A program made the translations under genes and the position numbers. Below the pieces are notes generated by a model. That model had not been told where the DNA came from. It did not search any database and saw nothing but the letters and a program-made list of their open reading frames with translations. Source: Pleuronectes platessa (Eukaryota > Chordata > Actinopteri > Pleuronectiformes > Pleuronectidae). From it: a stretch of DNA of 64,000 nt. Numbering within the stretch: position 1 is the first letter of the stretch; every line of letters starts with the position of its first letter. This document shows, one piece after another, positions 36,300 through 47,700 of the stretch. The DNA lies in the NCBI RefSeq assembly GCF_947347685.1, contig NC_070632.1, positions 5,850,884 to 5,914,883 on the forward strand. Reading direction: 5' to 3'.

Positions 36300-36720
36300 G
36301 GCACTGTATATAAGAATGGACTTAGACTCCAGGTTGTGAAAGTCAAACCAGGGCAGAAGAAACCTGTATTCTCTCGAACGGCCAATAGAGGGCGACACCT
36401 CTGGTTGCAAAAAGAAGTCTATGAGAAAAATGACCCAGACTTCCCACTTGATTTATAATGTTAGTAAACTTCTTCAATTCAGCAGGATATTCATATAGGA
36501 AATGATTGTCCCGTTAAGAGTAAAATAGACGATAAGCACGATATGCATCGGGGCATTCATGACTGACAGCTAGTATCGCCCAATGGGTGCAGGTCACAGG
36601 GTTAAGTGGGCGTTGCTCTCGTTCAGGCTCCACCAAAAAAACAAGATGGTGCTGGACAAAATGCCAAACTGGAGGCTTCAAAAAGGAAGTTTCACAAACT
36701 AATAGGTTGCAGCCTGGTTA
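36300..36720. repeat. Teleost dispersed repeat, about 420 bp
   Basis: Successive blocks, including 'tggttgcaaaaagaagtcta', 'gctagtatcgcccaatgg', 'gctccaccaaaaaaacaag' and 'caaactggaggcttcaaaaa', occur in the same order as in a repeat often seen in fish genomes (from memory). No transposase frame is present, so it is non-autonomous. Confidence 0.5.
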
Positions 36721-39700
36721 TAGATTATGTCAGTATCTGAACTGGTTTTGTATCTTGATTAGTCTGGTCAGTGTTAGCCAGAGAGCAGAAGGCTAAACAG
36801 CCCAGGGGCGGGTGGTGTCTCTTACTATCTCTGCTAAGGCAGTGAGTCTGGTGCAGATCCTCTAGAGACATGAGGGTACTCCTGATGACTTTCTCTGCAG
36901 TTCATTGGAGACGTCACCCAGGGCATCTGAGGACAAGTGGTTTGTGTGACCTCCAATGCATCGCCCATCATCACTCCCTCAGGACTGGCTGCCTGAGCGC
37001 GTCGCCTCCATCCTCACGTTCTCAGAGCTGGCAGGGCAGCGTCTGGGGCATCTGGGTCAACACCTGCATTCACTTGATAGGGGCCGGAGCCCAGAGTGTT
37101 GTAAGCATGGTTAACATGGAAACCTGCGACGCACTCCTTTTTGATGATGGAGATAAACTCTCACATACACACACACGTGTACCTGAGCAAAGTTTCTATG
37201 CCGCACCTGCTTAAGCTTCCTCACAAGTGGGCCAGTTATTTTGGTTGGTCTGTTCATCCAATCAGCTTCATTGAAACAACAACAGCGGCGCTCTGTGGGG
37301 AGAGCAGAGCCCGACATCGGGGCCCTGGACTGGGGCTTGATCCAGAGACGGGAGGCAGCAGATCACAAGTGAGAGAATGATTAATGAGGTAAGACTTTCA
37401 CCGCTGCAGCAATTTGTAGAGAACGACATCTGGGTTCTATCATGTCTTGGTTCTGAAGCAGGTATAGAATCTTCTTGTTAATCTTTGGAGTATATGGAGC
37501 ATTTTCTAAATATTTTGTCTTGGGCGTCGAGCTGAACAAGAAGACAAAGTTGGCATGTAAACAATGGTAACGTTACTAAACCTGATGAAGACATTAGTGA
37601 ACTTCTCACGGTGTTACAAGGCTACATGAACTTTGTGTTCTTAATTCTTTGTTCTTAAAATTAGATTAAATATATACAATATACTATGCGATAGAAAACA
37701 ATTCAAGACAATAATATACGATTTGACAGTTAGGACGACAAGAACAGTTATTCTACGTGACATCACCATACCTGGATTTTTTAACTTTGATGTCAGGGTC
37801 CCACACACAGGAAACAGTCCCACCCGTGTTTTAAAGAGGATGACTTCACAGTAATCAAGTCCAGATCTGCAGTGTCATTGTTGGCTCCTGTATCGATCCC
37901 TTGTTTAATGGCTGCACCTCCGCACCAGGAACAGGAGACGGGTGGAGATGGGGGGAAAGAGAGAACTGAAGGAGTAGTGTTTCCTGAGTATTGTCTGATT
38001 GCCGAACGGAGCTCTAGCAGATTGTGTGTTGAGGAACTCTCTTATCAGCTGCTGGGTGACTGACACCAGCTTGTTTCTGTACTGGGACACTGGGATTAGA
38101 TTTTCTTTTTAAAGGAGAGCGCTTATTGTCTGTATTTTAGAGTAGCCTCAAAAGTGAGGGATAGAACACACACACACAAATACACAAGAGTGGATATAAA
38201 CTGTGGAGAAAGAGATTCAATATTCTCATTTATTAACTTTCAGCACAATAATATGATGTGATCAATTGATTTCTTTTTACTGTGAGTTTACTTACAGTTA
38301 CTTGATGTTCCATCATGCGACCTTATACATTATTTCTACTCTGTTTTCTGAGTCTTGTGGATGTAACGCTGTGGTATATTTGCTTGTAACCCTCAGATAT
38401 AATGGTGCCAATTTTAACGTGTAAGTACAACGTATACATACAAAACAAGGACTTTTTTTTTTCTATCTATGCATATATATATACACATACATATATAGCT
38501 ACTTAGCCAAACATACAGAAAAAGGAGTTGCTGTTAACACACAGTAAAAGACGAATTCTGACAGATGCATTCACAAATGTAAACCTTGACCTTTGCCGGT
38601 GCTGCTCTACAATCAAACACTGGCTTGTGTTACTAACTTTGGGCCCGAGATCAATGGAGGTCTGTTTTTTTTCCATCCACCTCCTTGACCGCCATGGAGA
38701 CGGAGCACTCCACATGGCTAATGAGATTTGGCTTGACTTGAGCCCTTCTTAATTTTCCGCTGTGTCAACAAGATGAGAAGATTTACGTGAACAAACAAAC
38801 ACACAAACACACACACAATCAGTCTTTTTTGATTGAGCATGTTGATGATAAATATTAAGAGATAATCAGGGAAACATTCAGGATTTGGCTTGATTGTGAT
38901 CGCAAAAATACAAATCAAACCCTGTAGGACTTGTTTAAAAATCTCTTTATATCAAACGCTTCAGTTGGGAATTTCTAATGAAAACCTATTTTTCACAATT
39001 GGTCAAGGAGACTAAACTGTGGCTCAGTGTCATGTGTGATTAGAGTGAAGTCCTGCTCCTTCCACCAGTAAACAGCTGGATTAAAGCCCTAGGCAGCATC
39101 ACCACAGACTCTCTGTTGATCCACACGTCCTTGCCCAACAATTTGTGCTGCTAAGCGCCATTAACATGTCCTATGTAAGACACATTTAAGCCTGTAATCG
39201 CCTGTGCCTCTGTGAGTCTGTCTAAGTGTGTGCGCTTGTGTCAACTTGTGAACCTGACCCATATCTCACATGGTGACATGCTGTGGGACTAAATCTGCAG
39301 ATGCGGCAGTGCGCCTGCCAGTCAGGTCAAACTACCCACACCGCTCCGTGCCAGATGGCAGGAGACACTGATACTGTCGGTTTTGGCTGGTGGCTCCTCT
39401 CGCTTCAGTTTGCCTCGCCTGGCACCCGAGAGCGATTTTAGCCAAGGGCCGAGCAGAATGTAAGGCATCGGGGTTATGGTCGTCTAAGAGGAGGGAATTT
39501 GGCCCCCCTGCTTCAACTGGGTCTCATCTGGCCCAGTGCAGCCTGTCCCAAGCACCTGTTGCTCACTCTATCCCGATGTGGTCGGCTTCGTTCAGAGACG
39601 TGGGAAGGGTGTAGCCACCCGCCTGCCAAATGCCGCTGATATACGCAGCTGTGTCGAGCCGTGAATTAATATTGTAAATTAAAAGCCTGAACACGACGAG

Positions 39701-39959
39701 TGGGACGGGGACACGGCAGCTTCCCCTGTGTGTCATGTACGGGTTGAGACTGGCTGACAGGGCAGTAATGAAATACAGTACCCCGGCCCTTCATGCTACA
39801 GAAATAGCAACATTTTTCCTGTCACCAAAACAAGGTGATTTACAGATTTTATTTTTGGTAGCCGGGCAGAACATGTTTGAGCAGACGGATATTTGTGCTC
39901 ACTGAGAGGAACATGTGCTTTTTTTACGAAGACAACATTTGAAACAAACCAAACTAAAT

Positions 39960-40115
39960 AATGGAGGTTAAAGCAACACCATGTAACTTTTACCGACCAA
40001 CAGCGCCCTCTGCAGCCACGTGGGGTGATTAACTCTGGCTTTGTGTTTTTCAAGTACAAAGCCAAGGTCAGTGAGTGGGATGGAACTTACCCATGATCCT
40101 TGGCTTCCGGAGCCA
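39960..40115. repeat. Teleost dispersed repeat fragment
   Basis: 'accatgtaacttttaccgac' followed by 'aacagcgccctctgcagcc' resembles a frequent short fish repeat from memory. It is degraded, and its family was not determined. Confidence 0.35.
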
Positions 40116-40303
40116 GATGTGCCAGTGTAACTAATACACCAAACCTTAGATTAAGAATTCTTCATATATGAAACAGATCTACAGCTCAGCATTACACTCG
40201 CTGGTCCATATCCCACACAGGAGATATACCCACTAACAAAGTTACATCGAGTTAGGACAGATGTTCAGGGTGGGAATACAATTTTCAAGATGCTTATTTA
40301 AGG

Positions 40304-40556
40304 TTAAAAGTTCAGTGCGTAGAATTTAGTGACATCTAGAGGTGAAGTTCAAAAGGTGTTCAGTTTGTCTAGCCTGAGCTACTGTAAAAAACATGGCGGC
40401 TTCCATACAGAAGACCTGCTCCAGATGTAAATATAAAGTATTTAAATATAAAGGGCTCATTCTAGGCTAAAGTAAACAAAAATTTGGACAATTTAGATGA
40501 AACACACTACTGAAAACATCCCTTTAACCTAAATCTCACACACTGGACCTTTTTAA
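40304..40556. mobile_element. MITE with imperfect terminal inverted repeats and TTAA ends, about 253 bp
   Basis: The left end AAGTTCAGTGCGTAGAATTT is the imperfect inverse of the right end, whose reverse complement is AAGGTCCAGTGTGTGAGATT. TTAA stands at both extremes (40304-40307 and 40553-40556), as expected for a TTAA-targeting transposon family. The interior is AT-rich and non-coding and contains 'acatggcggc'. The sequence matches an abundant fish MITE from memory. Confidence 0.7.
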
Positions 40557-42469
40557 AATATTCATAATTATTAAGAACAAGTAGAGACACTGCGACATAA
40601 TAATTGTTCCTGTGTGACCCCCTGCAGTATAAAGCCTCTGCCTTGTCCTGCTGTGGACGCTGCAGTTCCCTGCTGCCGTGTGCAGTCGGCAGGCAGCCAG
40701 GGGCGTCCAGGGCGTGGTGGGATAAGCTTTCACCTACGCACTATTTGTCAGCAAGTCTGTAGCATCCCACAGGGGTCTGTGACAGCAGCAGAGCAGGTGG
40801 AGGATGGCAGCGGAGACGGTGGAGGAGATAAGGAGACAGCCCCACCGGCTTTGTCTCCAGGATACAGTGGCAAGTGAGATGGCAGAGGAGGCGTCTGTTT
40901 AACCACATGGGAGACCCATTAGAACTGTACCTCCTCCCCGTCTGACTTCCTCAGCCCCGTGAAGAGCCCACCTGGGAGGACGATGGGATCTGTATCACGA
41001 TGAGCTTATGTCTCCCTCGTCCCATAACCCCACCCCAGCCCAACACCACCCCTCGACCCAGGGGCCCCTTTCAGAGGAAGCTAAGTGCCAGGCCCCTGCT
41101 GGCCTGTCTCCGGCTCAGGATGGGTCCCTTGTGGAGTCCCATCCATACGTCACTGGCAGCAGCGGAGACAGAGAGCACTCCCTCACCGGTTACAGCGGCA
41201 GCATCCTCCCATTGTCTGCCTGCAGCCTGCCTCTCTCTTCTGTCAGTGTCCCGGAGCAGAGGGGAATAGTGTGGAGGAACCTGACGGGGAAGGAATCCCA
41301 CTGCGCACCGAGGCCTCGCACAAACCGGAATGTAACCTTATATGAATTAATGCTGCAAGCCAAGTCCAGGGCACAGTGGAGAGTTGTGAAGAAACACAAG
41401 TAGCTCTGCAGGGAGTGAGAAGTGATACAACATATTTCCAGGATTTGCACTGAAGAGGAAGACGGCGGAAAGTCGACGTGAGGACGACTGGATTTCTGTG
41501 ACGTTCGAGGAGATTCTTTTATGCTTTTATTTTGTCGAATGGAGCCAAGGAGCGACACCCGCAGTTTCCAGATGTAGAGCAGTGGGACGTGCAGGCCTGG
41601 CATCGTGTTCATCCTTTGTTTTGCTTCTGATGGCATCCGTCTGATCTCTGACCTGCTGAGAAACTACCTCCCCCCTCCCCCCGGGGGCTGGAGATGGTGT
41701 GCGGAGGCTGAGCTTGGCTTCGGGGTCTGGTTGTAGCAGCATGGGTGAGATGTGCTATGTGGGAAGACGGGACCTCACCCGCCTGCTGTGGGTTTAGCCT
41801 CCTCCTCCACGGCTGCTGCTGGGGCCGGAGCAGGAGGGTCCAGCCTGAGGTATGTGTGGAGGCGGAAATAAAAAATGTCCAAATCACATGCCGTGGACCT
41901 CTCCCTCTGTTTTAAAACTTTGATTTCCTGTTCCGAGTATTTAAATTTCTATTTGGAGAATTGTTTGCACAGTTTTTCTGTTCGTGTTGTGTCATGTGTA
42001 CACAAACTGGGATGCTTTGTTTCTTTTGGTTGTCATAGAGAGTCACACTGTATGTGCATTTCTCTGCTCCACCTGCTTCCTCTCACCAACGCTATGTTAC
42101 CTGGGAGACAATGCACTCGGTATAATAACTCTCCCTGGTAAACTGTAATAAACGTTTACAGAGGTTTACAGTGGCAGGCATGGTGGCAGTTTCATTACGT
42201 GTGATAGTTCAGAAATGTCACTTCTGTTTTCTCTGCACACTTCATTGTTAAGGGAACAGTTTAATATTTGGTTTAGAGACAGAGTTTAAAGAATCTGACT
42301 GGTCTTGTCATAACCAAAGACTGTCTTAATAAATATGGGAACACTTGAAGAAACTTAAGATCAAAACTGCCTCAAATGAGAGAAAGCATCTCTGGGAAGA
42401 AATTATTTGACGTTTTAGTTTGGCTCATGTCCCACTCACTAACACGGAGGAGGCAGGGGTTATTAGCTA

Positions 42470-42535
42470 TACTGCAGCCCGCCACTAGGAGGTGAATGAG
42501 CTGCTTTGGCTTCACTTTTGGGGAAGTAGCTGTAA
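42470..42535 (+). repeat. Dispersed repeat copy, CTCF-like core degraded
   Basis: 'gccactaggaggtgaatgag' followed by 'gctttggcttcacttttggg' parallels the copies at 3915 and 18790, but the core has lost the G run needed for a CTCF-like match. Confidence 0.5.
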
Positions 42536-44179
42536 GGATTAAACAAACGAGATGTACATTGATCGGAAGCAGTTTCTTCGTTTTTCAAATCTTTAAGCTG
42601 GAAGCAGCATATTTGAGAGATATCCATCTTTGAATTAAACCCTCAGCGTGAATGCAAAAAGATGAAACATTTAAACTAAACATTGCTGTGCTTGTCTGAT
42701 ACTCCACGACATGTTTTTCACCATAGTGCAGCAGTGTGGAGATGAAAGTGGATCCGAAACGATGTGTGATTGTGTTGTGTAAGCGCCCTACAAACAAATA
42801 ATGCTGGTCGGTAATCCAGGTTGTGTAAGATGAATGTCTGCTGCGGCTCGTTGTTATTAATCAGGCCAGATTTAAAGAAGCCTCCCACTTCTGAGAAGTG
42901 TTCCCTGTCTCCCTCTCGCTGTCCACTTGTTCCCTGGTCCTCCTGGAAGCCGGCCTCTCCACCAGCAGGGACCCAAATCACTCCTATCCTGAAATCATGC
43001 CTCTTGCATGTTCCTTAGCTGCACTCAACAGGTCGAATCCAGCCCCACTTGTGTTTCCTAGCTTTTTTTGTTATGGTTGATTTATGAAATTGCTTCAGAG
43101 TAATAATGAGGAGCAGCTTCCTGGATAGCTGCTAATCCAGTCCCAAGGTAGATGCTGATTACTGAAGTGGCCACTGCTGTTGCATAACTGCTGTCTTCTA
43201 ATCATATTCATCTCCTTGCTCCGGGCTCTTCATCACATGGAGCAGCTGAGTTGTTTTCCCCTCTGCAGCGGGGATTAGTCAAACTTGAGCCATGAAAACA
43301 ACTCTGAGGTTTCGATCCCTGAAGGATAAAATATGATTTCACAAGTTTGTGTGATCAGATGAAAACCTGCTCAAACTGAAGATCTGGGATGTTTATGTCT
43401 CTCTTCTCTTAGTATAATAAGGTTCATTGAAATATGTTGGCTGCACAGTGTGGGCTAGAAATAAATCGAGCAATAAGATCGTTTTTTTATTCATCGTTTC
43501 TGAAAACTTAACGTGTAATGTATCATCAGCCAAAGATGATATCATATGTTAAATAACCTTTTTTTTATTTGTCTTCTTCCATTAGTAATAGTTGATTCTG
43601 TAACATTGTTAGAGCTTTTATTATGGCGAGGACTCCCAAAACTGATAACTAATCAACAGAAAATCCTTAACTAAAAACCTTTTGGGGTTTTGGGGGTTGT
43701 GTTTTTTAGAATTTTGGGTTTTATTTGAGAATTTGTTTATGCTTAAAACCTAGTTGGATCCTGTAGCCCATACTTTATAGGCATATAGAGGAAGCAACCC
43801 TCATTTGTATTATTTCATTAGAAGTTCTAAATATATCTCAACATGAGGTAATTTAATATTAGACAAATTAATTAGCAAAAGGGGTTTAAAAGCATTTTTC
43901 TCCCCATCATTTGATGTTGAAAGGTTTAAGATAGGATGCAACTTTACTGATCCTCTGTGGAGGAAAATAAGGGGAAAGAACTACAGAGGAAATTCACCAG
44001 TCACACAGAAGCACAATAACTTTTCAGTGTAGAGAATACAAATGGATAGATGACAATGGACAATAAGTGATATTTAATTATATTGGAGATAAAAAACATT
44101 CAACATTTGTGTCCGGTTTAGAATTCTGTGTCTCTTTGATGTTATCGGTGAAACTCTTGGATCAAGTCCCGCTGGACCC

Positions 44180-44760
44180 GGATGAAAGCGACAGAGTCCG
44201 GTTTGTTCTGCTGCTCAGAGATGAGGTTTCCTGCGAAGGGGACGCGTCGGTGTGACGGGGGGGGTCAGTCTGTGGGTGTCACTGATGGAACAGTGTGGCC
44301 ACGGCGTGAAGCGTGCGTCGGTGCTCAAACCCCTTCCTGGTTCGTTGGAGCGCGCATCAACCACCGGATAAAAAAAACAAATCTATATCTGGACGGGGCC
44401 AGCTGTCCGCGGCAGGAACCTGAACAGGTGGCTCCTGCGACGTCTTAAGGCGCAGGGACCCTCAGCAGCTTGTCTCCCTCGCTAATCTGTTCTCTGACGA
44501 CAGCGCAGTTGTACGCCATGTGTGCGTAAAACCCCCCGCAGCGCAGCAGCAGCTTCGGGATCCGTGGATCTGATCAGTCGTCGGGAGTTTCCTCATCACT
44601 CGGTGAAGCTGGACCGGAGGAGAGAGAGAGAGTCCTGGTTTTGAGGCTGGAATCACAGAGTTGGATACAATGAGTCTCCATTGGATTTTATAATAATCTC
44701 TCGTCTGGGTTCGGATTTCTTCATAACAGCATGTTGCCAGAAATAAACAACAAGGTGAGG
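44180..44760 (+). promoter_or_regulatory. dyrk4: CpG-rich dyrk4 promoter and 5'UTR region
   Basis: CpG dinucleotides cluster here ('gacgcgtcggtgtgacgg', 'gtccgcggcagg', 'gcgacgtcttaaggcgcag') against a CpG-poor background, directly upstream of the predicted dyrk4 start codon. No TATA box is obvious. Transcription start sites cannot be fixed from sequence. Confidence 0.5.
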
Positions 44761-47700
44761 AGTTACTGTGGTTGGATGACGGGGGGCAGGAATACAATGT
44801 GGTTCACTGAGGTGTGACTGTGGTACTGTTATTTATAATATCTACATGTTATGAATATAAAATTAATCTGGTTATTTTATCAATTCAAGAGTTTCTATAT
44901 TCTTACACTCTACATCACATTAATAATCCCATTTAGGTTTAAAACTAACACACATTCCATATTTCTCTTCAAACAATGTGCTCGTATAGTGAAAAGGTTT
45001 TTATTAAGTGAATATTCTCTTTATTTTCATATTTGTGCCTCCGTCTATTCTCTCGTCTCCCTCGTTCTGACGATCCACTGCTGTAACAAGGGAATTCTTC
45101 TGCGTGGGAGGTTTCATAGTCTTATCTAGTCTTAGTGTATTTAATGTATAGGTTTTTCCATGCTATAAGAGGCACTTTGGACCAGATGCATGGCTTCACT
45201 CCAGGCTCATTCCATTTCAGGTGGAGACCTTCCACAGGTATCCTTGAAAATCAATCATTTCATCAAAATTCTCTCTTCATCTTCAGTGATTCTCACATTA
45301 TCCCACTTTAAGGCTTATTTTGTATAGTCCAGCCCCTTTCTCTTGTGACCACACGCCAAGTTATGATGGAAAAATCGGATCCATTTCTATTTCAGTCGGA
45401 CATTTAGCTTATTTCAGTGTTTGTTGTGCTGACAGTTTCTGTAAGTCTAAATGCGTTCTGGGTGTATTCCCCCCCCCCCCCCCCCTACAAGGAAACCAAT
45501 GTAAATTTAACCCTTTGCTGTTTTTAAATCTTAGAAGAATTTGGTGTCTTTCATTTTTTTTTGGGTGTCAGAGGTGAGAAGCGCAGGAATGTTTGCTTTG
45601 CCACCCGTCTGAACAATGATTGATTAGTGATGATGGTGACTTCTCATGCATCCACCACTTGAGACCAACAGGGAACAGCTTGTTGTGCAGTGAAAGTGAC
45701 AGAAAACCTGGTTATATATATGAATAATGACTGTACGTGTCTGACGGTGTCTCTGAGCACAGCTTGTTGATGTTTACCCTCAGCTGGTTTTGTTGCCTTG
45801 TTGACCCTTTGACCAAATGATCCTTGTGAACCCAGACGTGCTGGGATGATCCTCCAGCTATGACCTCACGGATCAAGAGTCAGCTCGGCTCTTGACCGTA
45901 GTTTCCTTGTGTTTACTTCCAATGATTAATTCATGAAGCTTCATCGAATTCATCCGACATGTGGATGGACCTGCATTCATCAGCACTTCATTAAAGTGAT
46001 TCCTGTTTAACACACTGAAGTTAGGCACATTTTAAACATCAGCTGAATGTTGAATCCTCATCTTCCACTGATTGTAATGAGGGCGGCGTAGTGGTGCAGT
46101 GGTTGGCGCTGTCGCCTCAGTTGCTGGGTTCGACCCTGTCGATCTGCTGGGCCCTATACGTCACTGTGGAGTTTAGCAGGATCTCCCATGTGTGGGTGTT
46201 CTCATGCAGTATGTTAATTTTAGACTCTACATTGCCTGTAGGTGTGAATGTGAGCATGAACGGTTATTTGCCTGTATATACAGTATATACAGTGTATGGA
46301 CTGGGATTGCCGTTATAACCTGTTATTATTTCTATATATGATTAATCTCATTCATCTCAGGGTAATAAAAGGTCACGGTCATTCCTACTGGCACTGGGCA
46401 CATGTAATGATGTCACTGGGTTTCCACTGGCTCAGTGCTCATTAGCCAGGCTTACAGCAGAACCTCTGCAGGTGATGCTTTGGATGCCGACCTGCCACAG
46501 TGACCTACATGGCTCCTGAGATTGTAACATGAATACACTGAGGTATTGTTCCCTCGTTTGGCTTCGTGTGGTTTCATTATCACAACAACAGACGGATGGT
46601 GGACAACATGAGCGAGGGAGTGTTTAGCAGAATGTGTTTACTTGCCTCAGCTGAGCAGTTGGAGTCTCAGAGGTTTATAAGTCGGTGATAAGAAGTTATC
46701 TCTGCAGCAGCTTGGATTTATTCATTTGATTGACAGGTACAGGGAGGTTTAGTGTTGGCCAGCCTCCACCAAAAGATGTGAACCCAGTGTTTCACTCTGA
46801 GGTGGATCAGTTTGTCTCGTCCCCCTGCAGGAAATATCTCTTTCGCCTAAGATCATGATTGAGGACGTTGTCTCTCATCCACTCAGTTTGTCTTCCTCCC
46901 TCCCTCTGTCCCATCCTGCCAGGCTGGCAGGGTTTAGCTCACATCCCCATATGGGCCTGGAGCTTTACTTCACCCATCTGGTGTCGCCCCAACACCAACA
47001 CGACCCACTGATTAATAAAGCACGTGTAAGCTTCCTTGGTTTCGAAGTGTGCCTGTAATCAACTATGCTGTTTATTTTACCCCCCCGCCCAACATTTTTA
47101 ACCCATTCAGTTCAGTCCTTCAGTTTCTCTGCAGGCACGTGCACTGCTGACCACATGGATGTGCACATGGCCACACACCTGCAGGGGAGTGCTTGACAGT
47201 GAGAGTGAGGATCCTTGTTGCTGGGTTTTTGCAGGAGTAATCTATTCTCGGATCGCAGTGCATTATTTTTGCTTGTGTGGCTGCAGCCTCGCTCGGTCGC
47301 CCACAGGCTGCACGGACCCAAGAGACACTTTTCAGTATTGTTATTTAACGTGCCTGTGAGACGAAGAAAAATATGGTTTCTCATTTTCTATTATTACTTC
47401 AGCATTTCGTGTTAAATGAGAAGCGTCTCTTTCTCCCCCTCAATCTTGTCACATGTTTCATGTTTCGCTCTCGTTCCTCCCACAGACGTCACGACCGGAG
47501 GCTTTCCCTCACCCCCACAGACTCCCAGCAGAGGGAAACCGGCTCGGAACAAACCGTTCCTGCTCACAGGTCAGCATCCCCCCCCCCCCCCCCCCCCCCC
47601 TTCTGTAACACGCTGCAGCATCTGACCCAGAACCCACAGTTTGAATTATGTAATTTGCTGCTTAAATTATTCTTGAGCGCTAACATTTGCATTCTACTGC

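Larger units (their letters stand above)
30347..44730. other. Gene-poor interval between the LINE and dyrk4
   Basis: No known gene was recognised in 14 kb. It holds a GC-box/TATA motif at 30563-30585, a candidate two-exon micro-ORF at 31832-32700, a C23 tract at 33030, teleost repeats at 36300-36720, 39960-40115 and 42470-42535, and a MITE at 40304-40556. A GC-richer stretch at 40620-41840 contains open frames of unknown significance. Stretches such as 34480-35290 and 39000-39670 look like ordered unique sequence and might be conserved noncoding DNA, but this cannot be judged from one genome. Parts of the dyrk4 promoter lie at the right end. Confidence 0.5.
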
